This document shows, piece after piece, positions 9,365-18,903 of a stretch of 33,548 nt of DNA (positions are counted from its first letter, which is position 1; each line of letters begins with the position of its first letter). Origin of the DNA: Pseudomonadota bacterium. GTDB taxonomy: Bacteria > Pseudomonadota > Gammaproteobacteria > JAKAQQ01. The DNA is taken from NCBI GenBank assembly GCA_021798795.1, contig JAJZBR010000009.1:1-33548 (forward strand), read 5' to 3'. The notes beneath the pieces were generated by a model. That model saw only the letters and a program-made list of their open reading frames with translations. It was not told the DNA's origin and searched no databases. The translations under genes were made by a program, and so were the position numbers.

Positions 9365-9820
9365 ATGAAAACCCATACCGTTGCTGCAATCGCGGGGGCC
9401 CTTGCAATTTCGTTCGGAGCATCTGTTCCAAGCTTCGCGAAACCGGTTGCGAATCCCTACTTCGACCCGGGGCTCTGGCGCCTCCACGTCGTGACCTACG
9501 GAGCCTCGCATGCAATCATGAAACGACTGTCGAAAACGATGTGTCTCACGCATCAGCCACGAGCCATGAAACCGCATGGAAAGATGGCTTCTCTTTGCCG
9601 CGTGACGAACCACCAGATGGTGGGCAATACCCTGACCTGGACCACCGCATGCCATTCGGCGAGCTTGGATATGATTAGCCAGGGGCGGGCGGTGTACCGG
9701 AAAACCACTCTCGATGAGTGGGTAAACGGGCACGTGCTGGCACCCGAGAAAATGGCCTACCGCGTTCACGTGATCGGGAAGCGGATTGGAAGTTGCCCGG
9801 CTGCAAAATCCGGTTACTGA
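9365..9820 (+). CDS. Secreted DUF3617-like protein
   Basis: This small exported protein of 151 residues has a Sec signal peptide (basic start, hydrophobic AAIAGALAISFGASV, likely cleavage after PSFA near residue 25). The mature part resembles the DUF3617 family: FDPGLWRLHVVT at the N-terminus, a MCLTHQ segment, CRVTNHQMVGNTLTWTTAC in the middle, then a beta-rich tail. Four cysteines (60, 78, 96, 144) could form two disulfides in the periplasm. The function of the family is unknown. ATG at 9365 is chosen because AGGAA at 9353-9357 lies seven bases upstream and the signal peptide begins there; the frame is open further upstream to 9254. A TACAAT hexamer at 9250-9255 could be a -10 box, but no matching -35 is visible. 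Confidence 0.75.
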   Translation: MKTHTVAAIAGALAISFGASVPSFAKPVANPYFDPGLWRLHVVTYGASHAIMKRLSKTMCLTHQPRAMKPHGKMASLCRVTNHQMVGNTLTWTTACHSASLDMISQGRAVYRKTTLDEWVNGHVLAPEKMAYRVHVIGKRIGSCPAAKSGY

Positions 9821-9872
9821 GCGCTCACCTGCGGAGGCCTGTCAGCAGGCATCCAAGGAGAGGATCACGGTT

Positions 9873-9935
9873 GTGAACACGCCCGTCGAATCCGCCGTGC
9901 GCGCGTACGGGGCTCATCCGGCTTTGCAGGCGTAG
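9873..9935 (+). CDS. Possible 20-residue small ORF or leader peptide
   Basis: A very strong ribosome binding sequence, AAGGAGAGG at 9855-9863, stands nine bases before a GTG at 9873 that opens a 20-codon frame (VNTPVESAVRAYGAHPALQA) ending at TAG 9933-9935. It lies in the 160-base gap between the DUF3617-like gene and the Omp85-type gene. It resembles no leader peptide I know. The ribosome binding site is better than those of most genes here, which is the main argument for translation. A remnant of a longer gene is the main alternative. Confidence 0.3.
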   Translation: MNTPVESAVRAYGAHPALQA

Positions 9936-9981
9936 CCCCGGCGTGACCGATCCCGTCCACGGTGCGGGAAGGGCTGGGACA

Positions 9982-11727
9982 ATGAACGATGGGGCGAGAG
10001 CCCGGAACCGGCTTTCTCCCCTGCTGGGCAGGGCGGTCTTTTTTGCAGTTGCCAGCTTCCTCGTGACCGTGTCGAGCGCTGTCCAGGCCCACCCGGTGGC
10101 GCGCAGTCAGGGCACCGGAGGATGCCTAGCCGGTCTCCCGAATGGATTGGATCCCACCGCAGGACGTTTCTACGACGCCCACCTCTGGCGCTGGTTGGAA
10201 ACCGAACGGTATCGGTTCGGGCGGATTCATGTTCGAGTGGTCAATGTTTTCGACCGCACCCGGCCCGGGCAGGACACCTGGTATGCGCGCACTGCGGATT
10301 TCATCCACGCCAAAACCCGGCTCTACGTGATCCGGGATGCCTTGCTCTTCAAAAGCGGTGAGCGGGTTGTGGCACGGACCATCTACGAGACCTCGCGCAA
10401 CCTCCGTGCACTTCCGTTCGTGCGTGCGGTTCGGATCGTGCCCGAAGACTGCCACCACCGTGTGGTCTCGGTGAACGTGATCGAAAAAGATGCCTGGACC
10501 CTCAAGTTTGACTATCGGTTCAGCCATGTCGGCGGGGCCAGCGAAATCCGTTACAAAGCGCTCGACACCGACCTGCTCGGGACGGGCAAGACACTCTCCG
10601 TGAGTTGGCAAAAAACCCTCCAGCGGACCGAGACCGACTACGCCTATGAGGATCCCGAGATCTTCGGGAGCCGCTGGAGTGGTCTCGTGAGCGATGGAAC
10701 CTTGTCGGACGGTTATCAACGCCTCTTGACCGTGGCGCGTCCGTTTTACCGGGATACCGATCCCTGGTCAGTGACGTTCACAGGGCTTTCCCAGAAAGAG
10801 AATCTGGATCTCTACGAGGATGGCGTGCTGGTCGAATCCGTCCCCAATCAGTTGAACTCCGCGAGTGCGACCTTTGGTCACCTGATCGCTTTTGCGAAGG
10901 ACACGGGTGAACGCTTCTACCTCGGTTGGAGCCGGAGTTCGGAAACGTATGAGGCACCGATCCGGGAGGATGCGGTTCCGCTTTTGCCGTTGGACCTCCT
11001 CTCGCGGCGAGCGGTGGGACCGACGGTGGGTTGGCAGCTCTTTCAGGACCGGTACAGGAGTTTCGAGAACATCCAGCTGATCGACCGCGTCGAGGATTAC
11101 GATCTCGGCTGGAACGTGATGGGGACAGTGGGTTATGACCCGAGCTGGCTCGGAAGCCTCGGGGATTCCCTTTCGTTTAATCTCGACGTGAGTGATGGAT
11201 CCCGCCTCTTCGGTCACGATTTGTTGCTGGCGACGGGCGCCTGGAAAGCGCGTCGGCAATCCGGCCAGTGGCAGAACGAGTCGGGTCAACTCGGAGCCAC
11301 TTATTACAATCAAGATCTGCCGGATGAAACCTGGGTACTCCATGCGAGTTATGCGTTCACGGTCCATCCCTATCCCCTGAGTCTGCTTTATATCGGAGGG
11401 ATCCAGGGGTTGCGGGGCTACCCCAACTATTTCAGGCTGGGAACCCGGATGTGGACCGCGACGCTCGAGGATCGCATCGTGACGCCGGTCACGCTGTTTC
11501 ACAGTTTTGTTCTGGGGTTCGTGACCTATGCCGACTGGGCCCAGATTCAGGAACTCACGCCCGTACACTGGAGCCGGATCTATCAGGATGTGGGAGGTGG
11601 ACTCAGAATCGGCAATCTCCGGAGTGCCTATGGTCAGGTTTATTACCTGACCTTCGCCGTCCCGCTGGTTCACGCACCCGGCGTGTCAGCCGAGCAGTTC
11701 ATCGTGGGCGATATCGTGCACTTCTGA
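9982..11727 (+). CDS. Omp85/BamA-TamA superfamily outer-membrane protein
   Basis: This is a predicted outer-membrane beta-barrel of the Omp85 superfamily, 581 residues from ATG 9982. It begins with a signal peptide (hydrophobic AVFFAVASFLVTVSSAV, cleavage likely after VQA near residue 36). Residues of about 105-175 look like one POTRA domain (a two-helix segment with TIYETSRNLRALPFVRAVRIV, then strands ending VNVIEKDAW). The remainder shows alternating polar and aromatic strands of a barrel, a GLRGYPNYFRLG motif near residue 475, and a C-terminal phenylalanine typical of proteins inserted by the BAM complex. It is far shorter than BamA (about 800 residues, five POTRA domains), so BAM function is unlikely. 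Its role may be lipid or protein transport. GTG 9943 is an alternative start, but ATG 9982 places the signal peptide closer to the N-terminus. The DUF3617-like gene upstream also encodes an envelope protein. Confidence 0.75.
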   Translation: MNDGARARNRLSPLLGRAVFFAVASFLVTVSSAVQAHPVARSQGTGGCLAGLPNGLDPTAGRFYDAHLWRWLETERYRFGRIHVRVVNVFDRTRPGQDTWYARTADFIHAKTRLYVIRDALLFKSGERVVARTIYETSRNLRALPFVRAVRIVPEDCHHRVVSVNVIEKDAWTLKFDYRFSHVGGASEIRYKALDTDLLGTGKTLSVSWQKTLQRTETDYAYEDPEIFGSRWSGLVSDGTLSDGYQRLLTVARPFYRDTDPWSVTFTGLSQKENLDLYEDGVLVESVPNQLNSASATFGHLIAFAKDTGERFYLGWSRSSETYEAPIREDAVPLLPLDLLSRRAVGPTVGWQLFQDRYRSFENIQLIDRVEDYDLGWNVMGTVGYDPSWLGSLGDSLSFNLDVSDGSRLFGHDLLLATGAWKARRQSGQWQNESGQLGATYYNQDLPDETWVLHASYAFTVHPYPLSLLYIGGIQGLRGYPNYFRLGTRMWTATLEDRIVTPVTLFHSFVLGFVTYADWAQIQELTPVHWSRIYQDVGGGLRIGNLRSAYGQVYYLTFAVPLVHAPGVSAEQFIVGDIVHF

Positions 11728-11731
11728 CGGT

Positions 11732-11737
11732 TATAAT
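11732..11737 (+). promoter_or_regulatory. Candidate -10 box for ppsA
   Basis: A perfect TATAAT begins five bases after the stop of the Omp85-type gene and 118 bases before the ppsA start. No good -35 hexamer is found 16-18 bases upstream, so this is a weak call. It would give a 5' leader of about 105 bases. Confidence 0.35.
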
Positions 11738-11849
11738 GAGAGCCATCAACACGCGACGCATCCCGCAGGGTTCGTCAAGGTAGGAGCCCCCCTCAACGGG
11801 TCGGCTGGCTGTCGCGAAATCCGCATCATCCAAGGCTGTGGAGGGTTGC

Positions 11850-14273
11850 GTGGGCACGAACTATATCCGTTTCTTCAGTGAAATCAGGATGTCAGATCTC
11901 CCGACTGTGGGCGGTAAGAACGCCTCTTTGGGCGAGATGTACCAGGCACTTTTACCACAGGGCGTACGGGTTCCGAATGGTTTTGCGATTACGGCCGATG
12001 CCTATCGCCACGTGCTCGATGAAGCCCATGCCTGGGAGGCGCTCACCAGCGCCCTTTGTGCACTGCGGCCAGATGATGTGAGGGATCTGGCCTCATGTGC
12101 CTCGCGGGCCCGGCAGATTGTCTACGATGCGGGGATTCCAGACGACTTGAAGGGAGAAATCATTGATGCGTACACCAAACTTCGCGAGGAATACGGGCCG
12201 TCCCTCACGGTAGCGGTGCGATCCTCGGCGACGGCTGAGGATCTGCCGACGGCAAGTTTCGCAGGTCAGCAGGAGAGCTACCTCAACGTATCAGGAGAAG
12301 AGGCGCTCATCGACTCCTGCCGGCACTGCTTCGCGAGTCTGTTTACGGATCGGGCGATTCACTATCGCTCCGAACACGGATTCGATCATCTCAAGGTCGG
12401 CCTTTCGATCGGTGTCATGAAAATGGTCCGGTCGGATCTCGCATCGAGTGGCGTCATGTTTTCCCTGGATACCGAGTCCGGATTCCGCGAGGTGGTTTTC
12501 ATCACAGGTACCTGGGGACTCGGGGAAACGCTCGTCCAGGGGCTCGTTGACCCCGATGAGTTTTACGTCTTCAAGCCGACCTTCCGCACCGGGCATCGCG
12601 CCGTGCTCCGTCGGCGCCTGGGCAGCAAGGCGATCAAGATGGTTTACGCCACAAACGATCTCGGATCCGGTGGGACCCGAAGTGTGGAGACCACGGTATC
12701 GGAACGCAAGCAGTTCTGTCTCACGGACGAGGACGTGCTGACGCTCGCAGACTATGCGCTCGCGATCGAGACCCACTACAGCCGCGAAGCGGGTCAGGCG
12801 CGACCCATGGACATGGAGTGGGCGAAAGACGGAGTGGACGGGGTGCTCTACATGGTCCAAGCCCGGCCCGAAACGGTCGTATCCCGGAAAACGGGCCAGG
12901 TGGTCGAACAATACCAGCTTGAAAAACGAGGATCGCTCCTCGTCACCGGACGCGCGGTCGGTACCCGGATCGCGACCGGGAAGGTCCGGATCGTAAAGGA
13001 TATCGCGGCGCTCGGGAGTTTCCAGCCGGGGGACGTGCTCGTGGCCGAGACGACCAGCCCGGATTGGGAACCGGTGATGAAACAGGCTGCGGCCATCGTG
13101 ACCGATCGGGGCGGGCGTACCTGCCATGCTGCGATCATCTCGCGTGAGCTCGGGATTCCAGCCGTGGTGGGAACGGGGCAGGCGACCCGGATGGTGAAAA
13201 ATGCCGAAACGGTTACCGTCTCCTGTGCCGAGGGAGATACTGGCAGCGTCTATGCTGGTGCACTTCCCTACACCGTGCACCGGACGGACTATGCAACACT
13301 CCCGCGTCCGGTCACGAAGATCCTGCTCAATCTCGGCAATCCCGCGCTCGCCTTCCAGACCAGCCAGTTGCCCAATGATGGCGTGGGTCTCGCGCGTATG
13401 GAGTTCATCGTTACCAGTGCGATCCGAATCCACCCGCTTGCGCTTCTCCATCCCGAAAAAATCAGCGACGAGAACGAACGGCGCGCCATTGCCGAGATCG
13501 TGGCAGGCTACGAGCGGCCGGCGGATTTCTTCATCGAGCGTCTATCCGAGGGAGTGGGAACCATTGCCGCGGCGTTTTACCCGAAGCCCGTAGTCGTTCG
13601 CATGTCGGATTTCAAGTCGAACGAATACGCTTCGCTTTTAGGTGGGCACGCATTCGAGCCTGTGGAAGCCAATCCGATGCTCGGCTTCCGGGGCGCCTCG
13701 CGCTATGATCATCCAGCCTACCGCGAAGGCTTCGCGCTTGAGTGCGCTGCGATCCGGCGGGTGCGGGAAGGAATGGGTCTCACGAATCTCATTCCGATGA
13801 TTCCATTTGTCCGCCGCGTGGAGGAAGCAGACCGGGTTCTTGCCCGGATGGCTGAACTCGGACTTTCCCGAGGCGAAGGCGGGCTCGAGATTTACGCGAT
13901 GTGCGAGATCCCGAACAATGTGATCCTGATCGATGATTTTGCGAAGCGTTTCGACGGCTTTTCGATCGGTGGGAACGATCTGACTCAGCTCACACTCGGG
14001 GTCGACCGTGATTCCGAGATCGTGGCGTTCGATTTTGATGAGCGCGATGCCGGTGTGAAGGAGATGATCCGGCAGGCGGTATTGGGTTGCCGACGCAATG
14101 GCATCCATTCCGGTTTTTGCGGGCAGGCGCCTTCCGATTTTCCTGAAATGGCAGAGTTTCTGGTTGAGCTCGGGATTCACTCGATGAGTCTCAACCCCGA
14201 CACGATTCTCGCGACGACCCTCCACGTCCTCGCGGTCGAGGAGCGGCTCGGGCGCAAGCCGCCCGCGAAATGA
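11850..14273 (+). CDS. ppsA: Phosphoenolpyruvate synthase PpsA
   Basis: PpsA converts pyruvate and ATP to phosphoenolpyruvate, AMP and phosphate, feeding gluconeogenesis. The domains appear in order: an N-terminal ATP-grasp nucleotide-binding domain starting with VGGKNASLGEM and including AVRSSATAEDLP and SFAGQQESYLN; the central phosphohistidine domain with GGRTCHAAIISRELGIPAVVG, where His426 is the phosphorylated residue; and the C-terminal PEP/pyruvate-binding barrel ending with GFCGQAPSD and SLNPDT. The length of 807 residues matches E. coli PpsA (792), not pyruvate phosphate dikinase (about 870). GTG at 11850 is preferred because GGAGG at 11840-11844 lies five bases upstream; an in-frame GTG at 11838 overlaps that site. 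The methylcitrate cycle upstream produces pyruvate, so PpsA links it to sugar synthesis. No ppsR regulator gene is nearby. Confidence 0.95.
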   Translation: MGTNYIRFFSEIRMSDLPTVGGKNASLGEMYQALLPQGVRVPNGFAITADAYRHVLDEAHAWEALTSALCALRPDDVRDLASCASRARQIVYDAGIPDDLKGEIIDAYTKLREEYGPSLTVAVRSSATAEDLPTASFAGQQESYLNVSGEEALIDSCRHCFASLFTDRAIHYRSEHGFDHLKVGLSIGVMKMVRSDLASSGVMFSLDTESGFREVVFITGTWGLGETLVQGLVDPDEFYVFKPTFRTGHRAVLRRRLGSKAIKMVYATNDLGSGGTRSVETTVSERKQFCLTDEDVLTLADYALAIETHYSREAGQARPMDMEWAKDGVDGVLYMVQARPETVVSRKTGQVVEQYQLEKRGSLLVTGRAVGTRIATGKVRIVKDIAALGSFQPGDVLVAETTSPDWEPVMKQAAAIVTDRGGRTCHAAIISRELGIPAVVGTGQATRMVKNAETVTVSCAEGDTGSVYAGALPYTVHRTDYATLPRPVTKILLNLGNPALAFQTSQLPNDGVGLARMEFIVTSAIRIHPLALLHPEKISDENERRAIAEIVAGYERPADFFIERLSEGVGTIAAAFYPKPVVVRMSDFKSNEYASLLGGHAFEPVEANPMLGFRGASRYDHPAYREGFALECAAIRRVREGMGLTNLIPMIPFVRRVEEADRVLARMAELGLSRGEGGLEIYAMCEIPNNVILIDDFAKRFDGFSIGGNDLTQLTLGVDRDSEIVAFDFDERDAGVKEMIRQAVLGCRRNGIHSGFCGQAPSDFPEMAEFLVELGIHSMSLNPDTILATTLHVLAVEERLGRKPPAK

Positions 14274-14956
14274 GCGAGCGCCAGTCGCCGCTCGACACTC
14301 CCACGCTCGTCACGTTCTCCGATGAGAGGGTGGAACCCGCAATCCGCCCGGCGCTTCAACGGTTCGTCGAACTTCTCGTGGAATGGAATCGGGTCTACAA
14401 CTTGGTCGGGCCGGGTGCATCGCCTGCGATCTGGACCCATCATGTTCTGGACAGCCTCTCGGTCACGAGCCTCATTGAGGGCGCCCGTGTGGCCGATATT
14501 GGATCAGGAGCCGGGTTTCCCGGCCTCGTGCTCGCGATTGCCTTCCCCGCCCGTTCGTTCGTGCTCTTCGATGCGAATGGCAAAAAGGCCCGTTTTCTCG
14601 CTCATGCGAAGCGCCAACTGGGGCTCGACAATATCGAGATCGTGAACGCCCGTGTCGAAGAAACGCGCGCCTCGAGCCGTCCGAGTTTCGGAACACTGAT
14701 CACCCGGGCGCTCGGGACGATCGCCTATTTTCTGGAAGTCTCTTCACCCCTTGCGGGTCCCGGTACGCAGTGGCTTGCGATGAAGGGCAGGATTCCGCGT
14801 GAAGAAATCGAATCGCTTCCGAGGGGATACAGGCTGGAGAAGCTCTGGCGCATCAGGATCGCGGAAGTTCTGGCCGAGCGCCATGTGGTCGACTTGCGTC
14901 TGACGGATGCCGCGCATCAGGAACCGGTCTCTCAGCGCACGTCACCGTACGGATAA
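14270..14956 (+). CDS. rsmG: 16S rRNA (guanine-527 N7) methyltransferase RsmG (GidB)
   Basis: RsmG methylates N7 of G527 in 16S rRNA using S-adenosylmethionine. The N-terminal LLVEWNRVYNLVG segment and the SAM-binding motif VADIGSGAGFPGLVLAI (about residues 74-90) identify it. The length of 228 residues is slightly longer than E. coli RsmG (207), with a short extension at each end. The ATG start overlaps the ppsA stop as ATGA, so translation is probably coupled to ppsA rather than to mnmG, its usual operon partner, which lies 12.3 kb upstream. Confidence 0.95.
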   Translation: MSERQSPLDTPTLVTFSDERVEPAIRPALQRFVELLVEWNRVYNLVGPGASPAIWTHHVLDSLSVTSLIEGARVADIGSGAGFPGLVLAIAFPARSFVLFDANGKKARFLAHAKRQLGLDNIEIVNARVEETRASSRPSFGTLITRALGTIAYFLEVSSPLAGPGTQWLAMKGRIPREEIESLPRGYRLEKLWRIRIAEVLAERHVVDLRLTDAAHQEPVSQRTSPYG

Positions 14957-15039
14957 GGGTGTTCGGCCGATCCATGCCGGGGCGCTTTCGCATTTTCGCC
15001 GGTTCTGCGTTAGAGTGAACCGGATCCATCGCCCCGTCC

Positions 15040-15052
15040 GTTTCACGGAAAC
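15040..15052. promoter_or_regulatory. parS: parS-like palindrome, one base short of consensus
   Basis: The sequence GTTTCACGGAAAC lies seven bases before the parA start. The bacterial chromosomal parS consensus contains GTTTCACGTGAAAC; this site lacks one central T, so both half-sites are intact but the spacing is reduced by one base. Its position beside parAB suits ParB binding or autoregulation. Whether ParB tolerates the shorter spacing cannot be judged from sequence. Confidence 0.4.
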
Positions 15053-15058
15053 TGTGCC

Positions 15059-15901
15059 ATGAGCCAGGTGCTTGCCATCGCCAACCAGAAAGGGGGTGTC
15101 GGGAAGACCACGACCGCCATCAATCTCGTCGCGGCGCTGGCGTCCAACGGACGGCGGGTGCTTTTGGTCGATCTCGACCCGCAGGGGAATGCCACGACTG
15201 GCGTCGGGCTTGACAAACGACGCCTCAAAAAGAGCCTCTACGACGTTTTGTCGGGGCGTGTGCCGACCCTGGATGCCATCCTTCCGGTCGGCGCTTCAAC
15301 GGCCTCCTTTGAAGTGTTGCCGGCAACCGGTGATCTCACGGCAGCCGAGGTTGCACTCACGCGGAGCGGCGGGTCGGAAAACCGCCTCAAAACCCTCCTT
15401 GCCCCCGCACGCGAGGTTTTTCACGACATTGTGATCGACTGCCCGCCCGCCCTCAATGTGCTCACCGTCAATGCACTTGTGGCTTCCGATGCGGTGCTCA
15501 TTCCAATCCAGTGCGAATATTACGCATTGGAGGGGCTTTCCTCGCTCCTCGGAACCATCCGGGAGATCCAGCGTGAACTCAACCCGGCACTCCGCATCGA
15601 CGGCATGCTCCGGACGATGTTCGATGCACGCAGCAGCCTCAACAATGAAGTCTCATCCGAACTCCTCCTGCATTTCGGAGAGCAGGTCTACCGCACCGTC
15701 ATCCCGCGGAACATCCGGCTCGCGGAGGCTCCGAGTCACGGGGTTCCCGTGTTGAGCTACGACCTGCAGTCCCGCGGCGCACTCGCCTATCTCGCACTCG
15801 CGAGCGAGCGGCTGGAGCGTCTTCAGGCGCTGACCCGGTCCGGTTGGACCCAGGATGCCGGATCGGCTGATAGAATGATTTCCCCCGAGCGATCAGGATA
15901 G
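15059..15901 (+). CDS. parA: Chromosome partitioning ATPase ParA (Soj)
   Basis: ParA is a deviant-Walker ATPase that binds DNA non-specifically and drives segregation of ParB-parS complexes near the origin. The N-terminal IANQKGGVGKTTTA motif (residues 7-20) carries the signature lysine Lys11, followed by LLVDLDPQGNAT and VIDCPPALNVLTVNAL. The length of 280 residues, without an N-terminal DNA-binding domain, fits the chromosomal Soj type rather than plasmid type Ia ParA. The intergenic stretch upstream contains a parS-like palindrome and a weak TAGAGT -10 at 15011-15016 with TTCGCA at 14987-14992. parB follows after five bases, which indicates one operon. Confidence 0.96.
   Translation: MSQVLAIANQKGGVGKTTTAINLVAALASNGRRVLLVDLDPQGNATTGVGLDKRRLKKSLYDVLSGRVPTLDAILPVGASTASFEVLPATGDLTAAEVALTRSGGSENRLKTLLAPAREVFHDIVIDCPPALNVLTVNALVASDAVLIPIQCEYYALEGLSSLLGTIREIQRELNPALRIDGMLRTMFDARSSLNNEVSSELLLHFGEQVYRTVIPRNIRLAEAPSHGVPVLSYDLQSRGALAYLALASERLERLQALTRSGWTQDAGSADRMISPERSG
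15868..15876 (+). promoter_or_regulatory. Candidate extended -10 promoter for parB
   Basis: Inside the 3' end of parA, TGATAGAAT forms an extended -10 element (TGn followed by TAGAAT, five of six consensus bases) about 30 bases before the parB ATG. No good -35 is seen, which extended -10 promoters can do without. It could give parB extra transcription independent of parA. Confidence 0.3.
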
Positions 15902-15906
15902 GGTCC

Positions 15907-16788
15907 ATGCCATCCAAACGCCGCGCCCTCAACCGACCGCTGTCAGCGATCCTCGGACGCGATGACGGGGGGAGCGACTCGATTAACGAGGCCCTGACCC
16001 ATCTCCCCATCGAGCAGCTGGCTCCCGGGCGCTTCCAGCCGCGTCAAGACATGAGTTCGGAAGCACTGGCCGAACTCGCGCAATCGATCCGGAGTCAAGG
16101 GGTTTTGCAGCCCGTGATCGTGAGACGGCTGGAAGGATCCCAGCGCTTCGAAATCGTGGCTGGAGAACGTCGCTGGCGCGCGGCTCAGCTCGCTGGCCTA
16201 CTTGAAATTCCTGTTCTCATCCGGATCCTGGATGATGCGGCTGCGCTCCAGGTGGCATTGATCGAAAACCTGCAGCGTAAAGACCTGAACCCCCTCGAAG
16301 AGGCTGGGGCGCTGAGACAGCTCATCAACGAGTTCGAGATGACCCATGAGGCGGTGGCGGAACAGGTGGGGCGGTCCCGGGCTGCGGTTTCCAATCTCCT
16401 GCGGCTGCTCGACCTCGGCCCGGAGGCGCAAGCGCTCCTGCGAACGGGCCAGCTCGAGATGGGTCACGCCCGCGCCCTGCTTGCCCTCACCGGTGCACGC
16501 CAGGCCCAGGCCGCCCGTTTGATCCATGAACGTGGGCTTTCGGTTCGCGAGACCGAGCGTTACCTGGCAGGGCTGAAGGGCAAGGGCTCCCACCGGTCCC
16601 GTGCCCTGCGGAAGCCCAACCCCGATCAGGCGCGTCTCGAACGGAGCCTCGGTGAGGTTCTCGGCCGTGCCGTGGCAATCGTTCCCCCCAAGCGGGGCCA
16701 GACACGGGGCCGCCTCGTGATTCATTACGATGGGCTGGATGACTTCGATGCCCTTCTCGCCCGGCTGGGATATGAGGACGGGGCTTGA
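15907..16788 (+). CDS. parB: Chromosome partitioning protein ParB (Spo0J)
   Basis: ParB binds parS sites and spreads along DNA as a CTP-dependent clamp, loading condensin and interacting with ParA. The N-terminal CTP-binding domain shows IRSQGVLQPVIVR and GERRWRAA (residues 87-94), followed by the conserved IENLQRKDLNPLEEA (119-133). A helix-turn-helix for parS recognition lies around 147-168 (THEAVAEQVGRSRAAVSNLLRL). The C-terminal dimerisation part ends with DDFDALLARLGY. The length of 293 residues is normal. The gene begins five bases after parA, and its end contains the likely promoter of the ATP synthase operon. Confidence 0.96.
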   Translation: MPSKRRALNRPLSAILGRDDGGSDSINEALTHLPIEQLAPGRFQPRQDMSSEALAELAQSIRSQGVLQPVIVRRLEGSQRFEIVAGERRWRAAQLAGLLEIPVLIRILDDAAALQVALIENLQRKDLNPLEEAGALRQLINEFEMTHEAVAEQVGRSRAAVSNLLRLLDLGPEAQALLRTGQLEMGHARALLALTGARQAQAARLIHERGLSVRETERYLAGLKGKGSHRSRALRKPNPDQARLERSLGEVLGRAVAIVPPKRGQTRGRLVIHYDGLDDFDALLARLGYEDGA

Positions 16789-16814
16789 ACAACTAGCGGC
16801 CGAACCCTTACAAT
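16785..16814 (+). promoter_or_regulatory. Candidate sigma-70 promoter of the ATP synthase operon
   Basis: TTGAAC at 16785-16790 (four of six -35 bases) is followed after 18 bases by TACAAT at 16809-16814 (five of six -10 bases). Transcription would start near 16821, leaving a leader of about 65 bases before atpI. The -35 lies in the last codons of parB and its stop. This is the best promoter match on the plus strand of the window. Confidence 0.5.
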
Positions 16815-16886
16815 ACGGGGCTCAAATGGGGTTCGCACGGGGCTTCGGGGCTGATCCCAGAAAAGTGGTGCGACGGGTGGGGAGGC

Positions 16887-18374
<1,488 letters not shown>

Positions 18375-18387
18375 GCGTGGATGCGAG

Positions 18388-18399
18388 CCGGGTACCCGG
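18388..18399. repeat. 12-bp perfect palindrome between atpE and atpF
   Basis: CCGGGTACCCGG lies in the 55-base gap after atpE. As RNA it could form a short hairpin. It has no T-tract, so it is not a standard terminator; a role in protecting or separating the atpE message is only a possibility. Confidence 0.4.
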
Positions 18400-18429
18400 A
18401 CGTCTCGCGGTGTGATGCGGAGATAACTC

Positions 18430-18903
18430 ATGAACCTCGATCTGACTTTTTTCGCAGAAATCGTGGCATTCGCGCTTTTCGTCTGGCTCACCATGCGCTA
18501 TCTCTGGCCACCTTTGATGCGGGCCATGGATGAGCGGGCGAGGAAAATCGCTGATGGTCTTGCGGCAGCCGAACGCGCGGTGCGCGATCTCGAACTGGCC
18601 CGGGAGCGTGCGGTTGGCATTCTGCACGAAGCGCGGAGCGAAGCTCAGACCATTGTGGAGGGCGCTCATCTCCGTGCCAGTGAGCTTCTCGAGCGGGCTG
18701 AAAAGACGGCGATCGATCAGGCTGCCCGGGAGGTCGAGCACGGGCACGAGGAACTGGAACGCGCACGGGAGCAGGCGCGGACGGCACTGCAGAAGGAGGT
18801 TGCGGCTCTGGCACTCGAAGCGGCCCGCCAGATCATCGCCCAGGAAATTGATCCCGCTCGTCATGCCGAGTTGCTTGCGTCCGTGGCCCTGCGACTCCAA
18901 TGA
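18430..18903 (+). CDS. atpF: ATP synthase Fo subunit b
   Basis: Subunit b is the membrane-anchored peripheral stalk. This 157-residue protein has one N-terminal membrane helix (FFAEIVAFALFVWLTMRYLW) followed by a long charged coiled coil rich in Ala, Glu and Arg, ending with the delta-binding region. The length equals the E. coli protein (156). ATG at 18430 has CGGAGA upstream; the stop overlaps atpH (ATGA). Confidence 0.96.
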   Translation: MNLDLTFFAEIVAFALFVWLTMRYLWPPLMRAMDERARKIADGLAAAERAVRDLELARERAVGILHEARSEAQTIVEGAHLRASELLERAEKTAIDQAAREVEHGHEELERAREQARTALQKEVAALALEAARQIIAQEIDPARHAELLASVALRLQ

